A stretch of DNA of 64,000 nt from Pedobacter glucosidilyticus DSM 23534. GTDB lineage: Bacteria > Bacteroidota > Bacteroidia > Sphingobacteriales > Sphingobacteriaceae. Positions 37,302-46,269 of this stretch are shown here, piece after piece. The stretch lies in assembly GCF_000425145.1 (NCBI RefSeq), contig NZ_AULF01000003.1, positions 124,001 to 188,000 on the forward strand, written 5' to 3'. The translations under genes and the position numbers were made by a program. The notes under the pieces were generated by a model, which made no database searches, was not told where the DNA came from, and saw only the letters and a list, made by a program, of their open reading frames with translations. Position 1 is the first letter of the stretch, and each line of letters opens with the position of its first letter.

Positions 37302-38627
37302 ATGAATTTAAATATTAAAGGCTATCAAGCCTCAGATTTAATTAAAATTATTGTTTACTTACTGAGTATCTGCTACCTCAGTTATGGTATAGCAGACCGG
37401 GTACAAATTTTTGAGTTTTGGTTAGGAATAGCTATCGCCTTTGCCTGCTATTTTACACTTATCAATGATAGACACATTTCAAACAGGTTAATTTTTCGGA
37501 CCTCTATATTCATCAGGTTTCTAATTCTTTTTAGCTTTCCTATTTTAAGTGATGATGTTTACCGCTTTATCTGGGATGGGCAATTGTTGCACCAAGGAAT
37601 CAATCCTTTTGGTTATCAACCTGCTGATTTTATACAAAACCCTGCTGCCTGGGTAGATATATTCTTGTTTAATAACATGAATTCTCCTGATTATTACTCG
37701 GTTTACCCTCCTGTAAATCAGCTTGCTTTTTACTTAAGTGCTATACCGGGTAAAGGAAATCTGCTAGCATCTGTTGTTATTTTAAGGAGTTTTATCCTGT
37801 TGTTTGATGTTGGAAATATCATCCTTATTAAAAAGCTTTTAAACCATTATCAAAAAGATGAACGATTGGTTTTCTTATATGCTTTAAATCCTTTAGTCAT
37901 TATTGAATTTACCGGGAACCTGCATTTTGAAGCGGTGATGATATTTTTTACTCTCCTATTTGTTTGGATGCTATTAAAAAACAGATGGATTTTAGCTGCT
38001 ATCTCCTTAGCATTAGCTATTTGCAGCAAACTTTTACCTATCATTTTTATCCCCTTGTTGATCAAAAAAGTAGGTTTAAAAAAAACGATTTTCATCGGCC
38101 TGATTACAGGCTTTGTTTGTCTACTACTATTCTTGCCTTTTATACATTCAGAAAAATTATTGTTAAATTTTAAAGAGAGCTTAAATCTTTATTATGGAAA
38201 ATTCGAGTTTAACGGAAGCTTTTATCAATTATTTAGAACTATAGGATGGGAAATCTACAACTATAACCCCATTGCAAAAACCAGTAAGTTACTTATTGCT
38301 CTTACTTTAGCGGGCTTTATCATCACCTATATTAAAAGCAAAAATTTGCTTGAAGGTATTTTCTGGTTAATTTTCATTTACAATATTTTTGGAGCTATTG
38401 TACACCCATGGTATATCTTATTTTTAGTTGCACTAAGCCCTTTTGTAAAATGGCGCTTTGGTATAGTTTGGAGTTTATTGATTTGCCTAAGCTATTATAC
38501 TTACAGCACTCGGCCTTATCAAGAAAGTATAGTTTTAGTGATAATAGAGTATGGTTTGTTGATGGGATTTTTGATTTATGAGGTTTGGAATCCATCAAAA
38601 ACGCAAAAATTAAAAACAACTCTATAA
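37302..38627 (+). CDS. GT-C polyprenol-phosphate-sugar-dependent glycosyltransferase (GT87-like)
   Basis: 441-residue inner-membrane protein with about 10-12 hydrophobic helices. The periplasmic loop after the first helices bears SDDVYRFIWDG (about 83-93), an acidic DD motif of GT-C mannosyl- and related glycosyltransferases that use polyprenyl-phosphate sugars, and YYSVYPPVNQLAF (about 130-142) as in GT87-like proteins. It probably adds a hexose to a membrane or envelope glycan on the periplasmic side. The gene is single and divergent from the LytTR regulator. Its last bases overlap the decayed C-terminal frame of the toxin gene on the other strand. Confidence 0.8.
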   Translation: MNLNIKGYQASDLIKIIVYLLSICYLSYGIADRVQIFEFWLGIAIAFACYFTLINDRHISNRLIFRTSIFIRFLILFSFPILSDDVYRFIWDGQLLHQGINPFGYQPADFIQNPAAWVDIFLFNNMNSPDYYSVYPPVNQLAFYLSAIPGKGNLLASVVILRSFILLFDVGNIILIKKLLNHYQKDERLVFLYALNPLVIIEFTGNLHFEAVMIFFTLLFVWMLLKNRWILAAISLALAICSKLLPIIFIPLLIKKVGLKKTIFIGLITGFVCLLLFLPFIHSEKLLLNFKESLNLYYGKFEFNGSFYQLFRTIGWEIYNYNPIAKTSKLLIALTLAGFIITYIKSKNLLEGIFWLIFIYNIFGAIVHPWYILFLVALSPFVKWRFGIVWSLLICLSYYTYSTRPYQESIVLVIIEYGLLMGFLIYEVWNPSKTQKLKTTL

Positions 38628-38917
38628 AACTAATTTAGCTGGGTCTTGGCGTGTATCCCAAAACACCAAAAGTTCTACATTATTTGCTTTAATTCTATAA
38701 AATAACTTACTTGCTTCAAAAGCACACATTTATGTATACCACCTTCTTTAGAATAAGGGAAAAGTAAAGGATTTACTGAAATGTGCTCTAATACTTCTTC
38801 TGTCCGATTAAAAAAGGCTTCAATCTCCTTTATTGTCCAATGATGTTCTAAATATTCTAGAATGTTATAATAACTACTTTTCGCAATGGGAGACCAGATG
38901 ATTGGATAATATCTCAT
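38622..38917 (-). pseudogene. RelE/ParE-type toxin, broken by a -1 frameshift
   Basis: The intact frame (38,675-38,917; 80 residues) starts MRYYPIIWSPIAKSSYYNI and has the ParE pattern through HKCVLLKQVS, then ends with an atypical YFIELKQIM. Reading one base differently from about 38,705 gives LFYRIKANNVELLVFWDTRQ then DPAKLVL and a stop at 38,622, exactly the C-terminal strand set expected for this toxin family. One base has therefore been lost near 38,700-38,711, removing the strand and Arg usually needed for activity. The antitoxin upstream is intact. A sequencing slip remains possible. Confidence 0.75.
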
Positions 38918-38918
38918 A

Positions 38919-39152
38919 TTATCTGTTTAAAAAGCGACTCTTCATTTCCTCCATTACTTGAGGATTAGGAATACCCTCACCTTTATCATGTTCTAATTGA
39001 GATTGATGAATTGCTTTTTTTACTTCTAATGGAATATCACTCCAAAAGTCACTTTCTGATAAACCTATTAAAGATTGTATCTCATTCAATAAAGCTTCAT
39101 CATTACTCGTGACAATTTTCTCTACTATCTTATATTTTAACGAAATATCCAT
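38919..39152 (-). CDS. Antitoxin of the ParE/RelE-type pair
   Basis: 77-residue acidic protein, MDISLKYKIVEKIVTSNDEA, with helix-rich core and the segment DIPLEVKKAIHQSQLEHDKG (about 39-58), a pattern of small Bacteroidota addiction-module antitoxins that precede ParE toxins. It ends one base before the toxin start, the usual order. DNA binding and autoregulation are expected from the family but not visible. It may persist after loss of the toxin. Confidence 0.75.
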   Translation of the reverse strand: MDISLKYKIVEKIVTSNDEALLNEIQSLIGLSESDFWSDIPLEVKKAIHQSQLEHDKGEGIPNPQVMEEMKSRFLNR

Positions 39153-39571
39153 CTTTAATAATTTATACTAAATCTAAGAAAAAAATACCTTTACGCACAA
39201 GACTTTTCGGCCTCATAGGCGGCCAACCCTAACCACTTTTTTCTTGAAAAAAAAGTGGCCAAAAATTCCTGCTTACCGGCAGGCAGGCAAGACTGATGAA
39301 TATTTGTAGTTTCGTCTCTAAATAAATCTTTATCTACAATCCTGAGTGGTGTGAATGGTTTTACTCGATGAAAGTTTCTACAACACCTGTCGGATTGTTT
39401 TCCGCTAGTTCTTTATGAAAGTTGATGCAAAAGATTTATGGGGCTTTCCGGCCAAATCTTCATAGGCCGTCTTTCGTTCTTCGGAAAATTGAATTTTAAT
39501 ATTTTTGGAAGTTCCTAAATATCCGCATGCTAGTTCTTTTTACTTTTGACTTTCTACTTTTTACTTTCTAC
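39153..39571. repeat. Gene-free stretch with hairpin-rich intergenic repeat
   Basis: No gene. CCACTTTTTT (39,233-39,242) and AAAAAAAAGTGG (39,247-39,258) form a strong hairpin with a short loop, preceded by GGCC...GGCC (39,209-39,224) and followed by a G+C-richer ACCGGCAGGCAGGCA (39,276-39,290). On the minus strand short phase-shifted frames (for example ELAENNPTGVVETFIE) hint at a decayed coding end, not assignable. Its composition, unlike the flanks, suggests an interspersed repeat. Confidence 0.5.
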
Positions 39572-39976
39572 TTAAGAACCTAATTCTATAATTCTATCAA
39601 ACTCATTTTGCTTGAGTGGCATTACAGACAATCTACCTTGTCTTACCAAAGAAATATCCTTTAAAAACGGGTCGTTTTTGATGGTTTCTAAAGTTACCGG
39701 ATTTTTTAAGGTTTCTACAGGAGCTAAATCTACCACTACCCAATTGGTATCATCAGTTGTAGGGTCTTGATAAAATTCCTTTACCACTTTAGCAATACCT
39801 ACCACATGTTTACCTTCATTACTATGGTAAAACATCACTAAATCGCCTTCTTTCATGGCTTTTAGATTATTTCTGGCTTGGTAATTACGCACACCATCCC
39901 AAAAAGTTCTACCATCTTTATTAAACTGCTCCCAGCTGTATTTAAATGGCTCTGATTTTACTAACCAATAATTCAT
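39572..39976 (-). CDS. EVE domain protein
   Basis: 134-residue single-domain EVE protein: MNYWLVKSEPFKYSWEQF, FWDGVRNYQARNNLKAMKEG (about 25-44) and GDLVMFYHSNEGKHVVGIAKV (around 44-64) are diagnostic. EVE proteins have a PUA-like fold that binds modified bases in nucleic acids and occur both as housekeeping proteins and in modification-dependent defence. Alone here, with neither nuclease nor methylase beside it, so the housekeeping form is more likely. Confidence 0.92.
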   Translation of the reverse strand: MNYWLVKSEPFKYSWEQFNKDGRTFWDGVRNYQARNNLKAMKEGDLVMFYHSNEGKHVVGIAKVVKEFYQDPTTDDTNWVVVDLAPVETLKNPVTLETIKNDPFLKDISLVRQGRLSVMPLKQNEFDRIIELGS

Positions 39977-40229
39977 TTTATATGTATATTAAAATATTAT
40001 ACAAACAATTTAATTCCTCCATTTCATCATCAAAGTAAAAATGATGTATGGACTGATAACATCAGGAAAAACGCTATGTTTTACCATGTGTAAAAAACCG
40101 TTGATGAAGACATCAAAGCTACTCAATCATCCATGATTAAAAGGCATCGGTAAACGTTTACAAACATATTTCGCTTTTAGAGTTTCCACTTCTTAATCAT
40201 AAACTATTCTCAAAAAAGCTATTCAATAA

Positions 40230-41189
40230 CTAACATACTTTTGAATTAACCTCTTTTAAAAATTCTTCTACCCTCAAAGGCATCCATGATTCTGCTTTAG
40301 AGATAGGAAAGGCAGAGTGACCTCCTCGCTTAGGCATTTCCAGAAATAGATGATCTGCTTGCTTAGCAATCTCCACTGGAAAACAACCATTTGTTAATAG
40401 AGGGTCGTTTTTAGCATTCACCAACAAGGTTGGAATCTTGATATTCGAAAGAGCATCCAAGCAACTACTTGCTTTATAAAAGTCATCTAAAGACTTGAAA
40501 CCAAAAAAAGGTGCTGTAAAATAAACAGAAAATTCTTGTAATGAGGTTATTTTGTCTAGCTTTTCTAAATCGTAAGCACCAGGATGATTGGCTTCTAGCT
40601 TACGGATTTTATTCTTCAATTTCTTTAAAATTTTTACGGAGTAGATACGATTATATAAACCGTCAAGTTTACGTTCAGAGCTTCTTAGTTCACAAGGTAC
40701 AGAAAAACCAATAACGGCTTTTAGGCTGTGAGGTGCATGGTGTCTGCCTGCAAAATTTAGTACCATATTACCCCCTAATGAAAAACCAACAAGCACCATA
40801 GAAGGATAGCTTTCTGCATACTTTAATATCACAGTTTCAATATCATTTGTAAACCCGCCGTAATAAGCCTGCGGCAAACGATTCATTTCTCGACCACAAC
40901 TTCTTGCATGAATAGCTAAAATCGTCCATCCAAGTTTACTAAAGTGTATTGCCATCTGTTGTACATAATGACTTCTGGAGTTGCCCTCAACGCCATGACA
41001 AAGAATCATGAGCTTTTCTTGACTACCTTTTATCCAATCTAATTCAATAAAATCACCATCTGATGTCTCTAATTTTTCTGTGGTATAAAGCTTATGATTT
41101 ATTTTAAAGCTTATCGCAGGTACAATAGTTTGTAAATGAGCGCTAAAAAGATAAAATGGAGGACGATATTTGGACTTAATGATGGGCAT
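40230..41189 (-). CDS. YheT-type alpha/beta hydrolase
   Basis: 319-residue cytoplasmic hydrolase of the YheT/EMB8 group. It opens with YRPPFYLFSAHLQTIVPAI (about 8-26), shows the oxyanion strand LMILCHGVEGNSRSHYVQ, the nucleophile elbow VGFSLGGNMVLNF (about 137-149) with catalytic Ser, the Asp in LLVNAKNDPLL and His in KRGGHSAFP. Substrate unknown; family members act as esterases. The 242-base gap to the divergent acyltransferase gene probably holds both promoters. Confidence 0.88.
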   Translation of the reverse strand: MPIIKSKYRPPFYLFSAHLQTIVPAISFKINHKLYTTEKLETSDGDFIELDWIKGSQEKLMILCHGVEGNSRSHYVQQMAIHFSKLGWTILAIHARSCGREMNRLPQAYYGGFTNDIETVILKYAESYPSMVLVGFSLGGNMVLNFAGRHHAPHSLKAVIGFSVPCELRSSERKLDGLYNRIYSVKILKKLKNKIRKLEANHPGAYDLEKLDKITSLQEFSVYFTAPFFGFKSLDDFYKASSCLDALSNIKIPTLLVNAKNDPLLTNGCFPVEIAKQADHLFLEMPKRGGHSAFPISKAESWMPLRVEEFLKEVNSKVC

Positions 41190-41383
41190 GAAGAATTATT
41201 GATATTAAGTAAGCGTATTATTTTATAAATCAAGTTAAATATATGTAAGTAAAAATACTTCGTTATAATTATATTAAAAATAATCAAATTAAATAGATTG
41301 TTATCCTAAAAAAATTTATTTAACATACAGAGATTACTTAATTGTAAATCAACAGACAATTTCTTTAATTATTTTAAAAAAAA

Positions 41384-41391
41384 TATCTTTG
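41384..41391 (+). promoter_or_regulatory. -7 promoter box (TATCTTTG) of the acyltransferase gene
   Basis: TATCTTTG matches the Bacteroidota -7 consensus TAnnTTTG and lies 40 bases ahead of the acyltransferase start. The -33 position has no clear TTTG, so strength is uncertain. The rest of 41,190-41,431 is A/T-rich with nothing else recognised. Confidence 0.5.
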
Positions 41392-41431
41392 CTCATCACA
41401 TACATACCATTAAAAACTATTTATATTAAAA

Positions 41432-42088
41432 ATGATAAAAGACTACCCTCCTAATAAAATTGTAAAATGGATTGCTGCAAATATTGTAGAAAGATGGGTT
41501 TTGCGTCATTTCTCTTCTATTAAATTTATCGGTGATTTAGATGTATCAAAAGATTGTTCATGTTTAATGTTGATGAACCATTACAGCTATAACGATGGTG
41601 CTATTTTACACCGCGTTTGCCGATCAATTTTAAAAAAGGAATTTAAAGCGATGAGTGTTGAGTCACAACTGAAAATTTTTCCACTTCTAAAGTATGTTGG
41701 CTGTTTTCCGATAGATAGGAAGTCGAGGAAAATGATTGAATCTTTAAATTATGCAGCAGGATTACTTCGAGATCCTAGCATCATGTTGGGGCTATACCCT
41801 CAGGCCGGAATGTACTCTATGCATTTGAATAAGATTCACTTTGGAAGCGGACTTAACTATATTTTTAAACGTATAAAAGAAACACCTCTTCAGGTTTTTT
41901 TTGGCGTTACCCTGCTTGATTACCTCGAAAATTTCAAACCTGTTGCCAGGGTATATTTTATGGAATACAAGGGGATAAATGAGGTAGAAGAAATGGAAAA
42001 AGCTTATAACCAATTTTATGCTGAATGTAAAAGAAAACAACAGCATTTATTTAACCCACCGGAAAGGGTGATTGATGAGGTGAAATAA
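41432..42088 (+). CDS. Lysophospholipid acyltransferase (PlsC-like)
   Basis: 218-residue 1-acyl-glycerol-3-phosphate acyltransferase-like protein. The catalytic H(x4)D motif is NHYSYND (about 50-56). The second block, usually PEGTRS, reads YPQAGMYSMH here, so the Glu-Gly is not conserved; specificity may therefore differ. The segment FPIDRKSRKMIESLNYA (about 93-109) is typical. No long transmembrane helix apart from weak N-terminal hydrophobicity; peripheral membrane location inferred. Confidence 0.8.
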   Translation: MIKDYPPNKIVKWIAANIVERWVLRHFSSIKFIGDLDVSKDCSCLMLMNHYSYNDGAILHRVCRSILKKEFKAMSVESQLKIFPLLKYVGCFPIDRKSRKMIESLNYAAGLLRDPSIMLGLYPQAGMYSMHLNKIHFGSGLNYIFKRIKETPLQVFFGVTLLDYLENFKPVARVYFMEYKGINEVEEMEKAYNQFYAECKRKQQHLFNPPERVIDEVK

Positions 42089-42141
42089 TTCGTATAGCCA
42101 ACGACAGCAGAAAAACCATATACTAACATTAATGCTAATCA

Positions 42142-42786
42142 ATGAGTATTGACCATATTTTTATTTTTACAGACAATAATGGACAGGATGCTGACGAATT
42201 GGTAAACTTCGGATTAACTGAAGGAAGTAACAGAGTTCACTTAGGGCAAGGGACTGCAAACCGCAAGTTTTATTTCGACAACTTTTTCTTAGAAATTTTG
42301 TGGGTGCATGATGTAAATGAGATTACTAGCGACAAGACTAAATCTATGGGGCTTTGGCAAAGAGCAGCATATAAAACTAACTATTTTTCGCCTTTTGGAC
42401 TATGTATAGTAAACACTGATAACAGTGAAACAATTTTTAAAAATGCCTTTAAATATCAACCTGATTATTTTCCACAAGGAATGGAAATTGACATTATAAA
42501 AAATGAAGACCAATCTGATTTACCATGGACTTTTAGATTGCCATTCAAAGGAGAAAATAAACATGAAAACGAACCTAAAACACATAAAAATGATATTTCT
42601 GTTTTAACAAATGCAATTTTTGAGTATAAATCAGTTTCTGATAAAACATTTTTAGAAAATTTTAAGCATCAAAACCAAACTCAATTTATAGAGTCTTCAA
42701 GACATTGGCTGAATTTGATTTTCGACAACGGAAAACAAGGAAAAAAACAAGAGTTCGAGAAACTAAAATTAACAATTGAATACTAA
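42142..42786 (+). CDS. VOC/glyoxalase-like domain protein
   Basis: 214-residue soluble protein. The first half matches a glyoxalase-like fold: MSIDHIFIFTDNNGQDADEL, GSNRVHLGQGTANRKFYF (about 28-45), DNFFLEILWVHDVNEI (about 46-61), where His and Glu occur at metal-like positions. The second half is polar and irregular. Function unknown. It is the first of three plus-strand accessory genes (with a barrel protein and Fic) between core genes; no shared operon is certain, as each has its own short leader. Confidence 0.75.
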   Translation: MSIDHIFIFTDNNGQDADELVNFGLTEGSNRVHLGQGTANRKFYFDNFFLEILWVHDVNEITSDKTKSMGLWQRAAYKTNYFSPFGLCIVNTDNSETIFKNAFKYQPDYFPQGMEIDIIKNEDQSDLPWTFRLPFKGENKHENEPKTHKNDISVLTNAIFEYKSVSDKTFLENFKHQNQTQFIESSRHWLNLIFDNGKQGKKQEFEKLKLTIEY

Positions 42787-42826
42787 TCATAAAATTGTGC
42801 ATCATCAGTTTATTGACTAGAATACT

Positions 42827-43585
42827 GTGAAACAATTATTTTTCATATTTACATCAACGATTTTAATCAACTTAAACTCTTTTGGACAAAAATGGACTCC
42901 TGAAATAATCTGTTCAACAGATACATTAGTTATAGAGCCTTATATTTCAATGAAGTATAGTCCTAAAAAAAAGGATACAGTTAACATTGAACCTTATAAA
43001 GTTGTGCAATGCCATACACGTTCCAGAATTGGATTTCGTATGGATATTGCCGTTTCTAATTATTATTATAGAAATAAAACAACAAGCTGGATTGGGCAAC
43101 ACGGAGGACCGAATTTCAACTTCTTTCTTACAGTTGATAAACTTAATTTCGGTTTTAGATTTAAACCTTGGTCTATTAACCCTAAAAAGGAGTTGAATTT
43201 TAATGGACAAACGCTTCTAACAACTGCTACACTCAATAACATAAAACTTGATTATTATGTAGGATATTCGTTTGATTTTGAAAAACTAATTTCTATTGAG
43301 CCCTATTTAGGATACAATAGAACATCTTTTTTTGTGATTAATGAGGATGAATTGAATCAAGCATTTACTTTCAATAAAACTGGGGGGCTTATTTTTGGTA
43401 CAACTTTAAACAAGTATTTTAAATTAAAAAATTACAGCTATTTATCTGTTTTTGGAACCCTTGGATATAGCTTTACAGATTATAAAAAAGTTCATCCTGA
43501 TTTAGATAATGGATACTTTGAATGGAATCTTGGAATTGCTGTAAAATCATTTGGAATAAAACGATTTAATAAGAGGATAGAATAA
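42827..43585 (+). CDS. Exported hypothetical protein, probable outer-membrane barrel (GTG start)
   Basis: 252-residue protein; the start is a GTG that gives a good signal peptide (MKQLFFIFTSTILINLNSFGQ). The mature part alternates aromatic and polar residues in strands: FGFRFKPWSINPKKE, IKLDYYVGYSFDFEKL, SYLSVFGTLGYSFTDYK and FEWNLGIAVKSFGIKRF, which fit a small outer-membrane beta-barrel. No family name assigned. It lies 40 bases after the VOC gene and may be cotranscribed. Confidence 0.65.
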   Translation: MKQLFFIFTSTILINLNSFGQKWTPEIICSTDTLVIEPYISMKYSPKKKDTVNIEPYKVVQCHTRSRIGFRMDIAVSNYYYRNKTTSWIGQHGGPNFNFFLTVDKLNFGFRFKPWSINPKKELNFNGQTLLTTATLNNIKLDYYVGYSFDFEKLISIEPYLGYNRTSFFVINEDELNQAFTFNKTGGLIFGTTLNKYFKLKNYSYLSVFGTLGYSFTDYKKVHPDLDNGYFEWNLGIAVKSFGIKRFNKRIE

Positions 43586-43702
43586 GTATAATGCTTAATT
43601 GTGAATAATATTTTTTAAAGACGCCTACTAAAACTTTATCTAACACCTTAATGTGTATCTAACATTTTAAGCACTATTAAGCTTAATTACATATCTTTGA
43701 AT

Positions 43703-44485
43703 ATGACATTTGAAACACTTAATAGTGAACTGTTAGACGATTATACAAGAGCCATTAATGTATTACCACTTGATAAGTTATCTAAGATTAAGAAGAATGA
43801 GATTCCTGTAGATTACTTTCAGTTTTATAAATCTGTTTCATCTGTTTATTCCTCCAAGATAGAGGGAGAAGATATTGATTTTGACAGCTATTTTAAGCAT
43901 AAATTTCTAAAAGTAGAATTCAAGCCAGATTATACCAGAAGGGCTGATGATTTGTACGCTGCATACGACTTTATTGATACTCATAGTTTGAATCTTGAGA
44001 ATCTAAAGCAAGCTCATGCACTTATTACCACAAATATTTTACCCGTTTCTTATCAAGGAGTTACTAGGCAAAATCCAATGTATGTTTTAAACAGCAATGA
44101 TCAGATTGAGTATGTTGCAGCCGAACCTAGATTGGTTAATGATGAATTAGAAAAACTTTTTAGAGACATAGAAAAACTCTTAAAGTTAGGACTTAATCAA
44201 TATGAGATATTTTACTATGCATCGCTTATCCATTTAGTATTCGTTAAAATTCACCCATTCCAAGACGGTAACGGGAGAACCGCAAGGCTGTTAGAGAAAT
44301 GGTTTTTACTTGAAAAAATTGGACTAGAAGCAACAACAATTCAATTGGAGAAAAACTACTATATTAAATTGAACAACTATTATAGTAATATTAAAGCGCT
44401 AGGACTAGAATATGGCGAGTTGGATTATAAAAAGAGTTTAGACTTTTTACTAATGACCGTTAAATGGATTGAAGAACAAGAATAA
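43703..44485 (+). CDS. Fic family protein
   Basis: 260-residue Fic-domain enzyme, predicted to transfer AMP (or another nucleotide moiety) to target proteins. The catalytic motif HPFQDGNGRTAR (about 192-203) is complete, and LIHLVFVKI precedes it as in the family. The N-terminal part carries YSSKIEGED (about 50-58), matching the inhibitory (S/T)xxxE(G/N) motif, so it is the self-inhibited type with the brake in the same chain. The start was set at the ATG at 43703; a TTG two codons earlier is less likely. No separate antitoxin is adjacent, in line with intramolecular inhibition. Confidence 0.9.
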   Translation: MTFETLNSELLDDYTRAINVLPLDKLSKIKKNEIPVDYFQFYKSVSSVYSSKIEGEDIDFDSYFKHKFLKVEFKPDYTRRADDLYAAYDFIDTHSLNLENLKQAHALITTNILPVSYQGVTRQNPMYVLNSNDQIEYVAAEPRLVNDELEKLFRDIEKLLKLGLNQYEIFYYASLIHLVFVKIHPFQDGNGRTARLLEKWFLLEKIGLEATTIQLEKNYYIKLNNYYSNIKALGLEYGELDYKKSLDFLLMTVKWIEEQE

Positions 44486-44654
44486 GTATAACTCATATTT
44501 TGTGATTTTAGATTTTAAATCATCATCTCAATAGTTAAATACTCTTTTTGATTTTTTTAAAACAGCGTTTTTAAATTAGATTAACAACTTAAACTAAAAA
44601 TAATAAATAGCAATTTTAGTTCAGATTAAGTATTAAGATTCTAAAAAAGCTCAA

Positions 44655-45659
44655 TTAATGCAATATCTTCCACACCAATTCACGCATCAAATCGCCGTGT
44701 TCTGTATTGCCAGTAGACTCTACCCCTTTAGATTTCAAATCGTATTCTCGCAATAAAGAAATCACCTGAAATGTTTTACCTAAGTTGTAGTTACGAGCAG
44801 CTAAATCATAATCTTTTACAAAGTAAGGGTTTACACCTAGTTCTTTGACCAATTGCGATTTATCTTGAACATAATGATACTTCAAAATCTTGGTAAACCA
44901 TGTATTTAAATTACCCATCACCAATACAATAGGGTTCGATTTTGGATTAGCCTCAAAATAATTGATAATCTGATTGGCTTTTAAAGCATCTTTTCTGGCT
45001 AAAGCATTTTGCAGCTCAAAAACATTATACTCTTTACTGATACCAATATTATCCTGAACTTCTTTGGTTGTAATTTCTTGTCCTTGCGGCACATTCAGCA
45101 TTAATTTTTCTAGCTCGTTGGCAATTTTGCTTAAATCGTTACCCAAATATTCTGCTAAAAGTGCTGATGCTTTAGGATTGATATGATGCTTTTTGCTTTT
45201 GATAAAATCTTCTATCCAAGCTGGAACTTTGTTATCGTAAATGGTATTAGATTCGAAAACTAAGCCCGTTTTCTCTAAAACTTTATAAACTTTCTTACGC
45301 TTATCAAACTTTCCATACTTGTAACAAAGCACTAAAATAGTGCTAGGCAAGGGCTTTTCGCAATAAGCTTGAAACTGATCAGCAGCTTTATCTAGTTTCA
45401 ATTCCTGCGCTTCTTTTACCAAAACCAATTGATAATCACTCATCATAGGGTAACGCTTAGCGGCATTGATCACCTGTATAGCTTCTGTATCTTTACCATA
45501 TAAAATGGTTTGGTTAAAGCCCTTTTCGGCATCAGACAAGACATATTGTTCTAGCGCATCAGCAATTAAATCTATATAATAACTTTCCTCGCCATGCAAA
45601 AGGTAAATAGGTTTTAGCTTTCTAGTCTTAATATCTTTGATGATTTCTTCTGCCGTCAT
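44655..45659 (-). CDS. holA: DNA polymerase III subunit delta
   Basis: 334-residue clamp-loader subunit that opens the sliding clamp. Family features: MTAEEIIKDIKTRKLKPIYL, LLHGEESYYIDLIADAL (about 19-35), FNQTILYGKDTEA, YPMMSDYQLVLVKEAQEL (about 67-84) and the C-terminal LKSKGVESTGNTEHGDLMRELV. Single gene, divergent from the HsdR_N-type protein with 68 bases between. Confidence 0.93.
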   Translation of the reverse strand: MTAEEIIKDIKTRKLKPIYLLHGEESYYIDLIADALEQYVLSDAEKGFNQTILYGKDTEAIQVINAAKRYPMMSDYQLVLVKEAQELKLDKAADQFQAYCEKPLPSTILVLCYKYGKFDKRKKVYKVLEKTGLVFESNTIYDNKVPAWIEDFIKSKKHHINPKASALLAEYLGNDLSKIANELEKLMLNVPQGQEITTKEVQDNIGISKEYNVFELQNALARKDALKANQIINYFEANPKSNPIVLVMGNLNTWFTKILKYHYVQDKSQLVKELGVNPYFVKDYDLAARNYNLGKTFQVISLLREYDLKSKGVESTGNTEHGDLMRELVWKILH

Positions 45660-45727
45660 GATGAACGAAATTAGCTATAATCATCAAAATAATTCAGCAT
45701 ATTTAAAATTCGTTCTAATTTAGCAGC

Positions 45728-46186
45728 ATGTTTAAACCTATACCTTTAAACCTTCCGCCCTACCCTTTTAAGCTTACGCAAAAAGAAGAGCAGCTTTTTA
45801 TTTATGATGAGCTAAGGAAAAAGCAATTGGTTTTAACACCAGAAGAGTGGGTTAGGCAGCATTTTGTGCAATATCTCATCATCCAAAAAAAATATCCAAA
45901 AGGCTTAATCAAATTAGAGGGAGGTTTAAACCTAAATCAATTAAAAAAACGTACTGATATTGTTGTTTTTGATAAAGATGGTAAAGCCGATGTTTTGGTA
46001 GAATGTAAGGCTACTCATGTAAAAATAAATCAGGATGTTTTTGACCAAGCTGCTAGATATAACATGATTCATCAGGTAAATTATTTGGTGGTTACCAATG
46101 GTATTACACATGCTTATTGCAGGATGGATTACGTGAACCAGACTTATCAATTCTTAGAAGAACTGCCTTTTTATAGGAATAAATAA
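45728..46186 (+). CDS. HsdR N-terminal-domain (PD-(D/E)xK) protein
   Basis: 152-residue stand-alone protein equal to the nuclease-like N-terminal domain of type I restriction HsdR. It has TPEEWVRQHFVQYLI (about 37-51), KRTDIVVFDKDGKADVLVECKA (split by a turn, about 75-96), where Asp77, Glu94 and Lys96 fit PD-(D/E)xK, and AARYNMIHQVNYLVVTNG. No helicase, methylase or specificity gene is near, so it is not a restriction system. A DNA repair or replication role beside holA is a speculation. Confidence 0.88.
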   Translation: MFKPIPLNLPPYPFKLTQKEEQLFIYDELRKKQLVLTPEEWVRQHFVQYLIIQKKYPKGLIKLEGGLNLNQLKKRTDIVVFDKDGKADVLVECKATHVKINQDVFDQAARYNMIHQVNYLVVTNGITHAYCRMDYVNQTYQFLEELPFYRNK

Positions 46187-46269
46187 TGATTTATCCCGTT
46201 TGATTTTTTATTTGAGAGGATAACCTTTATGGAATCACTCCGTATAAACGTGTAATTAAACAATAAATC

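Noticed and set aside
38595-38608. AAAAACGCAAAAA as another PUL operator
   Set aside because: It lies inside the last codons of the glycosyltransferase gene, is not followed by a start site, and is a single A-rich copy.
39300-39560. Short minus-strand frames as a small gene
   Set aside because: Frames are broken by stops and phase changes and have no start codon in a sensible place.
43692-43699. TATCTTTG as the Fic gene promoter
   Set aside because: It ends only 3 bases before the ATG, so transcription would start beyond the chosen start codon; a leaderless or later start cannot be shown.
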